Source: Mumia flava (GTDB lineage: Bacteria > Actinomycetota > Actinomycetes > Propionibacteriales > Nocardioidaceae). Taken from it: a stretch of DNA of 64,000 nucleotides. Below are positions 23,642 through 32,101 of this stretch, in pieces. The notes below the pieces were generated by a model. That model worked only from the letters and a program-made list of their open reading frames with translations. It searched no databases and was not told the DNA's origin. The translations under genes were made by a program, and so were the position numbers. The stretch spans positions 1,054,001 to 1,118,000 of the forward strand of contig NZ_PGEZ01000002.1 of the NCBI RefSeq assembly GCF_002797495.1, in the 5' to 3' direction. The stretch's first letter is position 1; every line of letters starts with the position of its first letter.

Positions 23642-24727
23642 TCACGCGTCGAAGTCGACGGTCAGCTCGTCGCCGACGGGGTGGCTCTGGCAGGTCAGGA
23701 CGAAGCCCGCGGCGAGCTCGTCGTCGTCCAGCGCATAGTTGCGTCGCATGTCCACCTCTCCGCCACACACCCGGGCACGGCACGTGCCGCACACCCCACC
23801 CTTGCACGCGAACGGGACATCGGTCCGCATCGTCTGCGCCGACTCCAGCACGGTTCGCGCCCGCGGCACGGTCGCGGTCGTACGGCGTCCGTCGAGCACG
23901 ACGGTCACGGTGCTCGTCTCCCCCTCGAGCACCGGGTCCGGTCGGTGCAGCTCGGGCGGGGGCTCGTCGACGTAGAAGAGCTCGGAGTGGATCCGCTCCA
24001 CGGCCACGCCACGGTCGCGCAGGGCCTCCCGGGCGTCGGTGATCATCCCGTACGGCCCGCACAACCACACGTGGTCGAGATCGCCGACGGGCACGAGCGC
24101 TCCCAGCAGGCGTCGGACGCGGTCGGCGTCGAGCCGTCCGGAGAACAGCTCGACGTCGCGCGGCTCGCGGGACAGCACGTGCACGATCTCGAACCGCGGC
24201 CCGTACGCGTCCTTCAGGTCGGCAAGCTCCTCCGCGAACATCACGGAGGCCGTCGTGCGGTTGCCGTAGAGCAGCGTGACGGAGGCCGAGGGGTTCGCGA
24301 GCAGCGTCGCCGCGATCGAGAGCACCGGCGTGATCCCGGACCCGGCGGCGATGCACAGGTGGCGCCCGTCGGCGTCCGGGTCGGCGCGGAACCGTCCGGT
24401 CGGCGTCTGCACCTCGACCATGTCCCCCGGCCGTACGTCGTGGCCCAGCCAGGCGGAGAACAGTCCGTCCGGGATCTCGCGAACGCCGATGCGCAGCGGC
24501 GCACCGACCCGGGCGCAGATCGAGTAGTCGCGCCGCTCCTCCACCCCGTCGACGAACCGCCGCACCGTGACCGACTGGCCGGCGTCGAACGCGTACGCGT
24601 CGGCGAGGTCGGCCGGCACGGCGAAGGTGACCGCGACCGCGTCCTCGGTGAGCCGTTCGACCCCAGCGACCTCGAGCGCGTGGAACCGTGCCCGGGTCGG
24701 GCTCGGCGCGGGAGTCGTCAGCGTCAT
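23642..24727 (-). CDS. paaE: Phenylacetyl-CoA epoxidase reductase PaaE
   Basis: A 361-residue reductase with an N-terminal FAD domain (RRDYSICARVG), an NAD(P)H domain (AAGSGITPVLSIA, CGPYGM) and a C-terminal plant-type 2Fe-2S ferredoxin (CKGGVCGTCRARVCGG and a later LTCQSHP). It delivers electrons from NADPH to the PaaA diiron centre of the PaaABCE epoxidase. The ATG starts one base after the paaD stop. Confidence 0.95.
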   Translation of the reverse strand: MTLTTPAPSPTRARFHALEVAGVERLTEDAVAVTFAVPADLADAYAFDAGQSVTVRRFVDGVEERRDYSICARVGAPLRIGVREIPDGLFSAWLGHDVRPGDMVEVQTPTGRFRADPDADGRHLCIAAGSGITPVLSIAATLLANPSASVTLLYGNRTTASVMFAEELADLKDAYGPRFEIVHVLSREPRDVELFSGRLDADRVRRLLGALVPVGDLDHVWLCGPYGMITDAREALRDRGVAVERIHSELFYVDEPPPELHRPDPVLEGETSTVTVVLDGRRTTATVPRARTVLESAQTMRTDVPFACKGGVCGTCRARVCGGEVDMRRNYALDDDELAAGFVLTCQSHPVGDELTVDFDA

Positions 24728-24728
24728 C

Positions 24729-25364
24729 TCAGATCTCCTTGACGTGCTCGAAGGGCTCGGCGCACGCCGTGCAGCGGTAGACCGCGGTGCAGGGCGTCGG
24801 GCCGAACTCGCTCAGCACCTCGGTCTCGGCACTCCCGCACCGCGGGCACCGGAGCGTCCGGCGGGTCGGGGCGAGGGTCAGGGCGACGGGACCGGCGTCG
24901 GTTGCGCCCTCCCGTACGGGGCCGGGCGCCGACAGCCCGTGGGTCTCGAGCGCGCGTCGGCCGCGCTCGGTGATCCAGTCGCTCGACCACGGCGGGTCGA
25001 GCGCGACGTCGACCCGGACCTCGGCGAAGCCCGCACCGCGCAGCACGCGGACCAGGTCGTCGCGCATCGCGGCCATCGCCGGACAGCCGGAGTACGTCGG
25101 CGTGATCGTCGCGGTCACCGCCCCGTCGCCGTCGACGCGGACGTCGCGCAGGACGCCCAGGTCGGCGAGCGTGAGCATCGGCATCTCCGGATCGGTCACC
25201 GCCGCCGCGACGTCGTACGCGCGGCTGCGCGCCGGAGTCTCCCCCGCCGGTCGAGGCGCGGTCTCCCCCGCCGGTCGAGGCGCGGTCTCCCCCGCCTCCC
25301 CCGCCTCCCCCGCCGGTCGAGGCGCGAGCGAAGCGAGCGATCGAGACCCCCCGTACGCACCCAT
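24729..25364 (-). CDS. paaD: PaaD, Fe-S assembly-related protein, with repeat-derived N-terminal extension
   Basis: A 211-residue PaaD. The DUF59/MIP18-like core begins near AYDVAAAVTDPEMPMLTLADLG and the C-terminus keeps the zinc-type CPRCGS ... CTACAEP cysteines. PaaD is needed for maturation of the phenylacetyl-CoA epoxidase. The first 45 or so residues (Ser-Leu-Ala then repeated APRPAGET) are encoded by a tandem repeat (25237-25350) absent from ordinary PaaD proteins, which are about 160-170 residues. ATG 25364 is 3 bases past the paaC stop; no internal start without the extension is evident. Confidence 0.9.
   Translation of the reverse strand: MGAYGGSRSLASLAPRPAGEAGEAGETAPRPAGETAPRPAGETPARSRAYDVAAAVTDPEMPMLTLADLGVLRDVRVDGDGAVTATITPTYSGCPAMAAMRDDLVRVLRGAGFAEVRVDVALDPPWSSDWITERGRRALETHGLSAPGPVREGATDAGPVALTLAPTRRTLRCPRCGSAETEVLSEFGPTPCTAVYRCTACAEPFEHVKEI
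25237..25350. repeat. In-frame tandem repeat in the start of paaD
   Basis: Copies of a 24-bp unit containing cccccgccggtcgaggcgcg plus a 9-bp sub-repeat tcccccgcc end in an ggcgcgagcgaagcgagcga tail that continues to cgagacc. The units are multiples of three and keep the paaD frame. The same core and tail occur at 53020-53135 and, in reverse orientation, at 26642-26740. Confidence 0.85.
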
Positions 25365-25366
25365 CC

Positions 25367-26296
25367 TCACCACCGCCCCGACGGGTGCGCCCGGGCGACC
25401 ACCTGCATCTCCGCGAGCATCCGGCCGAGCGCCTCGGTGTGGATCCCGTCGCGGCCGGTGCGTCCGGCGACCGGCCCCGCCGGCGGGACCTCGGGCCGTA
25501 CGAGCTCGGCTGCCGCGAGCACCTGCTCCAGCACCTCGTCGATCTCCGCACGGAGCTCCGCCGGGTCCACACCGAAGCCCTGCTCCGCCGCGACCCGCTC
25601 GACGTCGTGCGTGGCGGCCAGCTCCCCGGCGTACGCGAGGACCTGCGGCAGCGCCTCCGTGATCCGGCGTCGCGACTCGTCGGTGCCCTGTGCGAGCGTG
25701 ACGCACCAGCGGGCGGCGTAGTCGCGGTGGTAGGTGACCTCCTTGACGCCCTTCGCCGCGATCGCCGCGAGGACCGGGTCGCCGGAGTCGCGCAGGCGCG
25801 CGAGCAGAGCCAGGCGGTACGTCGCGAAGACCATCAGGCGCACCATGGTGAGAGCGAAGTCGCCGTTCTCGGCCTCGACCAGGCGGACGTTGCGGAAGCC
25901 GTCGGCGTCGCGGAAGTAGGCGAGCGCATCCTCGGCCGGGACCGGTGACCCGTCGGGCAGCGCCGGAACGAGCGACGGATCGGCGGCGCTCGCCCGCGCG
26001 TACAGCAGGCGAGCCTGACCGAGCAGGTCGAGCGCGACGTTCGCGATCGCGATGTCCTCCTCCAGGTCCGGGGCGTTGCTGCACCACTGCGACAGCCGGT
26101 TGGCGTGGACGAGGGCGTCGTCGCCGAGCGCGAGGCAGTAGCGTCCGAGCGCTGTCGGGTCGACGCCGTCCGGGATCGTGCCCCCTCCGCCGATCGCCGC
26201 GAACGGGTCGTCGAAGTCCGTGCCGAACGCCCAGTGGCCGTCCTCACCGCCGGCGAGCAACCCGTCGTACGCGTTGCCGCTCGTCCTGCTGCTCAT
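25367..26296 (-). CDS. paaC: Phenylacetyl-CoA epoxidase structural subunit PaaC
   Basis: A 309-residue helical, ferritin-like protein that pairs with PaaA. Typical segments include YCLALGDDALVHANRLSQWC, EEDIAIANVALDLLGQAR and KEVTYHRDYAARW. PaaC resembles a diiron protein but in characterised systems serves as a structural partner. About 40 residues at the N-terminus look variable. It starts 37 bp after the paaB stop; its stop is three bases from the paaD start. Confidence 0.93.
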   Translation of the reverse strand: MSSRTSGNAYDGLLAGGEDGHWAFGTDFDDPFAAIGGGGTIPDGVDPTALGRYCLALGDDALVHANRLSQWCSNAPDLEEDIAIANVALDLLGQARLLYARASAADPSLVPALPDGSPVPAEDALAYFRDADGFRNVRLVEAENGDFALTMVRLMVFATYRLALLARLRDSGDPVLAAIAAKGVKEVTYHRDYAARWCVTLAQGTDESRRRITEALPQVLAYAGELAATHDVERVAAEQGFGVDPAELRAEIDEVLEQVLAAAELVRPEVPPAGPVAGRTGRDGIHTEALGRMLAEMQVVARAHPSGRW

Positions 26297-26333
26297 CCGT
26301 GCTCCTTCCCGTCCGCCCCGTCCACGAGAGGGG

Positions 26334-26627
26334 TCACATGTGGGGGACGTCGTCGCCGATGTCGTAGAACGTGGGGTGCCGGTAGACCTTGTCGTGGCTC
26401 GGTGCGAAGAACGGGTCCTTCTCGTCCGGGCTGGACGCCGCGATGGCGTCGGAGCGGACCACCCAGATGCTCACGCCCTCGTTGCGACGGGTGTAGACGT
26501 CGCGGGCGTGCCGCAGGGCCAGGTCGTCGTCGGGCGCGTGCAGGGACCCGACGTGCACGTGGTTCAGGCCCCGCTTGCCGCGGACGAACACCTCGTACAG
26601 CGGCCAGTCGCCGCGGATCTCGGTCAT
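26334..26627 (-). CDS. paaB: Phenylacetyl-CoA epoxidase small subunit PaaB
   Basis: A 97-residue PaaB. The start [20 protein letters not shown] and the following [23 protein letters not shown] are closely family-like; length is normal. PaaB bridges PaaAC heterodimers in the epoxidase complex. ATG 26627 overlaps the paaA stop by 4 bp (ATGA). A longer open frame upstream in the same frame is antisense/out-of-frame noise over paaA. Confidence 0.94.
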   Translation of the reverse strand: MTEIRGDWPLYEVFVRGKRGLNHVHVGSLHAPDDDLALRHARDVYTRRNEGVSIWVVRSDAIAASSPDEKDPFFAPSHDKVYRHPTFYDIGDDVPHM

Positions 26628-27682
26628 GGGCGGGCCTCCGGGTCTCGATCGTCGCTTCGCTCCGCCTCGACCAGCGGGGAGGAGACGCTTCGCTCCGCCT
26701 CGACCAGCGGGGAGGAGACGCTTCGCTCCGCCTCGACCAGCGTCCGCGCCGCGTAGGCCGTCGCCGCCTCGCGGACCCAGGCACCGTCGTCGTGCGCCCG
26801 GCGACGGTGCGCGATCCGCTGCGCGTTGCAGGGCCCGGCGCCGCTGATCACCGCGGCGAACTCGTCCCAGTCCGGCTGCCCGAAGTCGTAGTGCCCACGC
26901 TCGGCGTTCCACGCGAGCGCGGGGTCGGGCAGCGTGACACCGAGCGCCTCGGCCTGCGGGACGGTCATGTCGACGAACTTCTGCCGCAGGTCGTCGTTGG
27001 TGTCGCGCTTGATCCCCCACGCCATCGACTGCGCCGTGTTCGGCGAGGCGTCGTCGGGCGGGCCGAACATCATCAGCGACGGCCACCAGAACCGGTCCAC
27101 CGACTCCTGCACCATCGACCGCTGCGCGTCGGTCCCGCGCATCATCGTGGCGAGCAGCTCGTAGCCCTGCCGCTGGTGGAACGACTCCTCCTTGCAGATC
27201 CGGATCATCGCCCGCCCGTAGGGCCCGTAGGAGGTGCGGCACAGCGGCACCTGGTTGCAGATCGCCGCGCCGTCGACGAGCCACCCGATCGTCCCGACGT
27301 CGGCGTACGAGAGCGTCGGGTAGTTGAAGATCGAGGAGTACTTCTGCCGTCCGGACATCAGCTTGTCGACCAGGTCCGCACGGGAGGCGCCGAGCGTCTC
27401 GCACGCCGCGTAGAGGTACAGGCCGTGGCCGGCTTCGTCCTGGACCTTGGCCAGCAGGATCGCCTTGCGCCGCAGCGAGGGGGCGCGGGTGATCCAGTTG
27501 CCCTCCGGCTGCATCCCGATGATCTCGGAGTGCGCGTGCTGCGCGACCTGGCGCACGACCGTGGCGCGGTACTTCTCCGGCATCCAGTCGCGTGGCTCGA
27601 TCCGCTCGTGACGCGCGACCGTCGCGTCGAAGTGCGCCTGGAGCGCGTCGGTGTCACCCGTCTCCTGCACCGCAGTCGTCAT
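26624..27682 (-). CDS. paaA: Phenylacetyl-CoA epoxidase catalytic subunit PaaA, with repeat-derived C-terminal tail
   Basis: A 352-residue diiron oxygenase that epoxidises the ring of phenylacetyl-CoA. Iron ligands are visible in [11 protein letters not shown] (E83, H86) and [10 protein letters not shown] (about 164-172), the two ExxH motifs. The family core ends near residue 313 (EAATAYAAR). The last 39 residues contain [11 protein letters not shown] repeats encoded by a 33-bp tandem array (26655-26740), an addition not expected in PaaA. It is the first gene of the operon, 28 bp below a palindromic operator. Confidence 0.95.
   Translation of the reverse strand: MTTAVQETGDTDALQAHFDATVARHERIEPRDWMPEKYRATVVRQVAQHAHSEIIGMQPEGNWITRAPSLRRKAILLAKVQDEAGHGLYLYAACETLGASRADLVDKLMSGRQKYSSIFNYPTLSYADVGTIGWLVDGAAICNQVPLCRTSYGPYGRAMIRICKEESFHQRQGYELLATMMRGTDAQRSMVQESVDRFWWPSLMMFGPPDDASPNTAQSMAWGIKRDTNDDLRQKFVDMTVPQAEALGVTLPDPALAWNAERGHYDFGQPDWDEFAAVISGAGPCNAQRIAHRRRAHDDGAWVREAATAYAARTLVEAERSVSSPLVEAERSVSSPLVEAERSDDRDPEARP
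26642..26740. repeat. 33-bp in-frame tandem repeat at the 3' end of paaA
   Basis: Two full 33-bp units (26655-26687, 26688-26720) beginning cttcgctccgcctcgaccag and a partial third (26721-26740), preceded by ggtctcgatcgtcg. On the opposite strand it reads ctggtcgaggcggagcgaag, matching the core/tail of the repeats in paaD and the carboxylase epsilon gene. Each unit is a multiple of three and adds 11 residues to PaaA. Confidence 0.85.
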
Positions 27683-27709
27683 CGTGTCCCTCCCGACCGG
27701 TCGCGAGAG

Positions 27710-27731
27710 TTACAGAACGATCGGTCAGTAA
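27710..27731. promoter_or_regulatory. Candidate PaaR operator upstream of paaA
   Basis: A 22-bp imperfect palindrome runs from ttac to gtaa around a CGATCG centre (ttacagaacgatcg on the left half). It ends 28 bp before the paaA start, a position suited to repression. Assignment to the TetR protein at 22491 is inferred from genome context. Confidence 0.6.
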
Positions 27732-27779
27732 GAGTCTGGCACGCGATCCCGAGCGAAGCAATGCCCGATGCGCGGGGCC

Positions 27780-28712
27780 CTACGCGTCCAGGACGAGCTT
27801 CGGGCAGGCGCTCCGGGAGACGCAGGCCATCATCGTGGCGCCGGACTCCTGCTCGGCCGGCGTGAGGAGGTCGTCACGGTGGTCCACGGTCCCGGCGAGC
27901 ACCTTGACCTCGCACGTCCCACAGATCCCCATCTCGCAGGACGACGGGTGGTCGACCCCAGCACGGCGGATCGCCTCGAGGACCGTCTCCTCCGACCCGA
28001 CGAGGACGGACGTCCCCGTACGCGCGAGCTCGATCTCGAACGTGTCGCCGTCAGTCGCGACCAGCGCGGGAGCGGAGAACCGCTCGGTCCGCAGCACGTC
28101 GCCCCGCCCGGCCGACTCCAGCCGCGCGGCGAGGTCGTCGAGCATCCCTGCCGGCCCGCAGGCGTAGACCGCGGACTCGTGCGCGGAGGCGACGATCCCG
28201 TCCAGATCGAGCGTGCCCTCCACGCGCTCGACCCGGGGGCCGTACGCAACGAGCTCGGCCGTGAACGCGTGCCGTCCCGGCCGCGCCGCGTACACCAGGC
28301 GCCAGTCGCGACCGGCGGCCTCCGCAGCCGCGACCATCGGCAGGATCGGCGTGATCCCGATGCCCCCGGCGACGAACAGCACCGACCCGGCACCGTCGAG
28401 CGCGAAGTCGTGCCGCGGCGCCCCGACCAGCACCTCCGCGCCCGGGCGCAGCGCACGATGCACCTCGCACGAGCCCCCGCGACCGTCGACCACCTCGAGC
28501 ACCGCGATCCGGTAGCGGCCGGGATCCGCCGGCTCGCCGCACAGCGAGTACTGCCGCACGGTGCCGGACGGAAGGTGGACGTCGACGTGCGCGCCGGGCT
28601 CCCAGGCCGCGACCGCGTCGCCGTCGAGCGGGACGAGGTCGTAGCTCGTGACGCCCGGCGCCTGCCAGCGGGCGACGTCCACCCGCATCGCACGGGGGTC
28701 AGGCCCGGACAC
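27780..28712 (-). CDS. Phthalate-dioxygenase-type reductase (VanB-like)
   Basis: A 310-residue reductase in the domain order of phthalate dioxygenase reductase: flavin domain (RQYSLCG), NAD domain (GGIGITPILPMV, YACGPAGM) and a C-terminal plant-type 2Fe-2S domain (CEMGICGTCEVKVLAG, later ACVSRS). It feeds electrons to the Rieske oxygenase encoded just upstream, whose stop it overlaps by 14 bp. It is a paralog of the reductase at 60966. It is the last gene of the unrecognised operon that starts at the permease (34442). Confidence 0.93.
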   Translation of the reverse strand: MSGPDPRAMRVDVARWQAPGVTSYDLVPLDGDAVAAWEPGAHVDVHLPSGTVRQYSLCGEPADPGRYRIAVLEVVDGRGGSCEVHRALRPGAEVLVGAPRHDFALDGAGSVLFVAGGIGITPILPMVAAAEAAGRDWRLVYAARPGRHAFTAELVAYGPRVERVEGTLDLDGIVASAHESAVYACGPAGMLDDLAARLESAGRGDVLRTERFSAPALVATDGDTFEIELARTGTSVLVGSEETVLEAIRRAGVDHPSSCEMGICGTCEVKVLAGTVDHRDDLLTPAEQESGATMMACVSRSACPKLVLDA

Positions 28713-29772
28713 GGCTCTGCTCCTGGGCCCGGTCGCCGACGTGGTCCGCCGCGCGGCCCTCGACCCGACGCATCAGGTCACCGAAGCAGCGCCGGTAGTT
28801 CAGGGTGAACAGGTCCGCGGGCACCGAGAACTCCTCGACCTCGTGGTCCCACGGGATCTCGCGCGGGTCGAGGTCCTCGACGATCGGGACGTCCTCGAGG
28901 TAGACCATCTCCTCGATCCGCAGGTTCTCCTCGAGGCTCGCGCCGCGGTAGTCGACGGCGTTCGCGACGGCCCAGAAGATCGTCACGTGGTCGTACGAGA
29001 CCGGCGACGGGAACCCCGCGACCACCCGGACGCCGTACTTCTCGTAGTCGTAGGTGATCGACGCGAGCCCGGGTGCGATGCAGTGGTACTTCATCAGGCA
29101 GTCCCCGTCGCCGGCCCACTCCCCGGTGCCGGCGTTGAGCGGCCGGTACATCCACACGTCGAGCCCGTCGCGCTCCACGTCGAGCGGTTCGACGACCTCC
29201 GGGGTCGGCCCCATCGACACCTTGTGCACGAACGGGAAGTGGGCGACGTCCCGGAAGTTCTCGACGGTCACCCCGACGCCGACCGGCGAGTCGATCGGGT
29301 CCGCGGCGAGCCACTCGAGCTCGACCGCTTGCCACTCCTCCGGGTCGTACATGTCGCGGACCGGGTCCTCCAGGACGGTCCACACGTGCCCGAACCGCTC
29401 GACGGCCGGGTAGGTCGCGATCTTCGCCTTCGGCGGGATCTTCGCCTGGTCCGGCAGGGAGGGCACTCGGACGCACGCACCGTTCTCGGCCGCGAACTCC
29501 CACCCGTGGTAAGGGCACGCGATCGACGACTCCTTCGCCTCTCCGATCGACAGGTCGCCACCACGGTGCGGGCACCGCCGGGAGCTGACCCGTGCGGCGC
29601 CGCTGCCGTCGCGCCACACGACGAGCTTCTCGCCGAGCAGCGTCGCCTTCTGCGGAGTCGCGAGGTCGACCGACCGGGCCACCGGGAACCACGAGTGCCG
29701 CATCGCCTCCTCGGCGAGTTCACGCTTCGTGGCGGCGGGTGCGGTCGCGGTGCGTTCGGGTGCGATGGTCAT
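28699..29772 (-). CDS. Rieske non-heme iron oxygenase, alpha subunit
   Basis: A 357-residue single-component-type oxygenase of the vanillate demethylase / phthalate dioxygenase group. The Rieske cluster ligands are C67, H69, C86 and H89 (CPHRGGDLS, CPYHGWEF). The catalytic iron site is in FRDVAHFPFVHKVSMG, the D-x2-H-x4-H pattern. It would hydroxylate or demethylate a substrate with the adjacent reductase (27780-28712). No beta subunit is present, as expected for this group. The start ATG is 24 bp after the SDR stop. Confidence 0.94.
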   Translation of the reverse strand: MTIAPERTATAPAATKRELAEEAMRHSWFPVARSVDLATPQKATLLGEKLVVWRDGSGAARVSSRRCPHRGGDLSIGEAKESSIACPYHGWEFAAENGACVRVPSLPDQAKIPPKAKIATYPAVERFGHVWTVLEDPVRDMYDPEEWQAVELEWLAADPIDSPVGVGVTVENFRDVAHFPFVHKVSMGPTPEVVEPLDVERDGLDVWMYRPLNAGTGEWAGDGDCLMKYHCIAPGLASITYDYEKYGVRVVAGFPSPVSYDHVTIFWAVANAVDYRGASLEENLRIEEMVYLEDVPIVEDLDPREIPWDHEVEEFSVPADLFTLNYRRCFGDLMRRVEGRAADHVGDRAQEQSRVRA

Positions 29773-29795
29773 GGGTGTGTCCTTTCTCCGGCGCG

Positions 29796-30578
29796 TCAGA
29801 TCCCGACGCGCAGCGCCCCGCCGTTGACGGGGATGGTCTGGCCGGTGATGAAGCCGGCCGCGTCCGATGCGAGGAACGCGACGACGGCCGCGACCTCGTC
29901 GGGCTCACCGAGGCGGCCCAGCGGCACGGCGGCGACCTCGAGGTCGTACACGTCGTCGGGCACCATGCGCGTACGGACGGCGCCCGGGGCGATCGCGTTG
30001 ACGAGCACCCGGTCGCCGATCAGCTCGTCGGCGAGCGCCTTCATCAGCCCGAGCTGGCCGGCCTTGGAGACCATGTAGCCGTACGAGTGGCCGTCGGGCA
30101 CCTGTCCCCACTGCGACGAGACGAAGATGATCCGTCCGTGGACGCTCGCCCGCAGGATCGGCGCCGCCGCGCGGCTCAGCGCGTACGGGGCGGTGACGTT
30201 GACCGCGAGGTACCGCTCGAGGTCCTCCGCGGTCGTCTCCTCCAGCCGGCGCCAGTCGTGCGCGAGCCCGGCGTTGTGGACGAGGATGTCCAGACCGCCG
30301 AAGGTGTCGACCGTGACACGGACGAGCTCCTCGGCCGCACCCGCCCCGGTGACGTCGGCAGCGACCGCCCGCACGGGGTGCCCCCGCTCGGCGAGGTCCG
30401 CCGCCGTCTTCTCGACCTCGCTGTCGAGGTCGACCAGCACGACCGATGCGCCGCGCTCGGCGAGCAGCCTCGCGTGCGACGCCCCCATCCCTCGCGCGGC
30501 GCCCGTCACCAGCGCGACGCGACCGTCGAGCCGACCGCTGGTGTCGACGTCGAGCGGGGGCGCGGACGACACGGTCAC
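29796..30578 (-). CDS. Short-chain dehydrogenase/reductase (SDR)
   Basis: A 260-residue classical SDR. Visible are the Rossmann motif TGAARGMGASHA, NNAG-equivalent HNAG, the catalytic Ser (FVSSQWG), the YxxxK pair in YGYMVSKAG, and the C-terminal TGQTIPVNGG. It likely oxidises an alcohol or reduces a ketone with NAD(P). GTG 30578 is the start: it overlaps the VOC gene stop as GTGA. It precedes the Rieske oxygenase in the operon. Confidence 0.92.
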   Translation of the reverse strand: MTVSSAPPLDVDTSGRLDGRVALVTGAARGMGASHARLLAERGASVVLVDLDSEVEKTAADLAERGHPVRAVAADVTGAGAAEELVRVTVDTFGGLDILVHNAGLAHDWRRLEETTAEDLERYLAVNVTAPYALSRAAAPILRASVHGRIIFVSSQWGQVPDGHSYGYMVSKAGQLGLMKALADELIGDRVLVNAIAPGAVRTRMVPDDVYDLEVAAVPLGRLGEPDEVAAVVAFLASDAAGFITGQTIPVNGGALRVGI

Positions 30579-30997
30579 GCCTCGGCCTGGTGCGGCTCGG
30601 TGACGTACAGCATGTTGCCGTCGGGGTCGAAGAACGGCCGGTACCGGTACCAGGTGCCGCTCGGGTGCTTCCACTCGATCCGCTCGTCGACCCACTCGAC
30701 GTGGCCGTCGAGGGCGGCCTCGGCCGCGTCGAGGTCGTCGACCTCGAACGCCATCGAGTCGTAGCCCGGCGCGTTCTCCGGGTTCACCGCCGTACGGCGC
30801 GGTGCGTGCTCGCCGACCTCGGACTTGAACAGGTAGAGCGTCAGGTTGCCCAGGTCGATCGCCGCCCACTCCTCCTCCTTCTCGTACGGAAGGTGGAACG
30901 GCAGGCCGAGAAGTCCGTGGTAGAACGCCACGAGCCGGTCGACGTCGTGGGTCAGGATGTCCATGTTGTCGATGCGCTTCAGGTTCAGCGTGCTCAT
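30575..30997 (-). CDS. VOC-family protein (dioxygenase/glyoxalase fold), possible internal start
   Basis: A 140-residue vicinal-oxygen-chelate protein with two beta-alpha-beta-beta-beta modules (IDNMDILTHDVDRLVAFYHGLLGLPF; YDSMAFEVDDLDAAEAAL; FFDPDGNMLYVTEP). Likely metal ligands are the His in LTHD and the Glu in YVTEP. ATG 30997 has a strong Shine-Dalgarno, gaggag at 31004-31009, six bases upstream. It lies in the same frame as the preceding acyltransferase gene with no stop between them. It can therefore be made alone, as the C-terminal part of a fusion, or both. Substrate is unknown. Confidence 0.85.
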   Translation of the reverse strand: MSTLNLKRIDNMDILTHDVDRLVAFYHGLLGLPFHLPYEKEEEWAAIDLGNLTLYLFKSEVGEHAPRRTAVNPENAPGYDSMAFEVDDLDAAEAALDGHVEWVDERIEWKHPSGTWYRYRPFFDPDGNMLYVTEPHQAEA

Positions 30998-32101
30998 CGT
31001 GCTCTCCTCGTTCGGTGGTGCTGACAGAGATTCGTGGTGGGCGGGCAGCCGCGGATGGGTACACGGCCCGCCGGGCTCGGCGTCGAGCGTCCCCGCGCGC
31101 GGGTCGACGACGACGGTGGCGAGCGTGCGGTAGCGGGGCGTGTCCGGGCGCTGTTCGTCCGGGTGGCAGCACAGGCCGCCACCCCCGAGCAGGTGGCTGT
31201 CCATCGCGGCCAGGACGTCCGGGACGGCGACGCGGTCGCGCCCACCGAGCCGGCGACGCAGCAGGTCGAGCCGGACGACGGTGTCCGGGCCGGTGACGAG
31301 CTCGGTGTCGCGCCGCGCGGCCGGCTCGGTCAGGAAATGGTTCGTGTGCAGCAGGAGGCCGTGCTCGTCGGGGAAGGCGTACCCGATCCGATCCGGGTTG
31401 ACCTCGACGCTGACGGCGGCCGCCTCGTCGCCGCGGGCGGAGACCAGGGTGAGCGACGACGACGCCGACACCGGGGCCGCGGCGAGCAGCGCGAGCGCCT
31501 GGTTCAGGTCGGTGCAACCGTCGAGCACCGAGCGCGCGAGCACGTGCACGGGCGCTCCGACCGGCCCGCCGTCGGCCTCGTGGTGCAGGATGTTGAACAG
31601 CACCCCCAGGCCGTCGGCGTTGACGCCGATCTTGCCGACGATCCCGAACTCCGTGAGCGTGCGCGTGACCCGCCCGTCGGGGTGCGGGATTTCCCAGACC
31701 AGCCACAGGTCGGCCAGCGACTCGAACCAGTCCCAGGCCTGCATCGCGACCGGGCCGTCCTCGTACAGCTTCACGACGGTCGAGCACTCGCCGCGCGTGA
31801 CGGCTCCGCAGGCCGCGAGGATCTCGGTGCGCGCGTTGATCGCGGCGACCTCGGCGACGTCGCGGCCGGCGCCGGCCGCGATGCCTTCGATCTCCTCGGC
31901 GAGGTCGGTCGAGACCGCGCGGATCGCGACCAGCGCCTGTGCCCCCAGCGCGTGCACGTCGACCGTACGGCCGGCCACGTCGGCGAACAGCGCCGTGTAG
32001 GCGTCGACGCAGGCGCTGACCTCGCGGGCGTGCGCACGACCGAACTCCTCGCCCCGCTCGCGGGGTGGGAGGACGCTCGAGCGGAAGGTCCGCACGGTCA
32101 T
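30575..32101 (-). CDS. C45 acyltransferase/peptidase-like protein running in frame into the VOC domain
   Basis: From ATG 32101 an open frame of 508 residues continues to 30575. Residues 1-368 fit the acyl-CoA:6-aminopenicillanate acyltransferase (C45, Ntn-hydrolase) family. The likely autoprocessing nucleophile is C106 (TRGECSTVV), with later NILHHEADGG and LLLHTNHFL typical of the fold. The linker HHESLSAPPNEEST leads, with no stop codon, into the VOC domain (369-508). The ribosome binding site inside the linker suggests two ancestral genes whose intervening stop was lost. The start overlaps the deacetylase stop as ATGA. Confidence 0.8.
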   Translation of the reverse strand: MTVRTFRSSVLPPRERGEEFGRAHAREVSACVDAYTALFADVAGRTVDVHALGAQALVAIRAVSTDLAEEIEGIAAGAGRDVAEVAAINARTEILAACGAVTRGECSTVVKLYEDGPVAMQAWDWFESLADLWLVWEIPHPDGRVTRTLTEFGIVGKIGVNADGLGVLFNILHHEADGGPVGAPVHVLARSVLDGCTDLNQALALLAAAPVSASSSLTLVSARGDEAAAVSVEVNPDRIGYAFPDEHGLLLHTNHFLTEPAARRDTELVTGPDTVVRLDLLRRRLGGRDRVAVPDVLAAMDSHLLGGGGLCCHPDEQRPDTPRYRTLATVVVDPRAGTLDAEPGGPCTHPRLPAHHESLSAPPNEESTMSTLNLKRIDNMDILTHDVDRLVAFYHGLLGLPFHLPYEKEEEWAAIDLGNLTLYLFKSEVGEHAPRRTAVNPENAPGYDSMAFEVDDLDAAEAALDGHVEWVDERIEWKHPSGTWYRYRPFFDPDGNMLYVTEPHQAEA

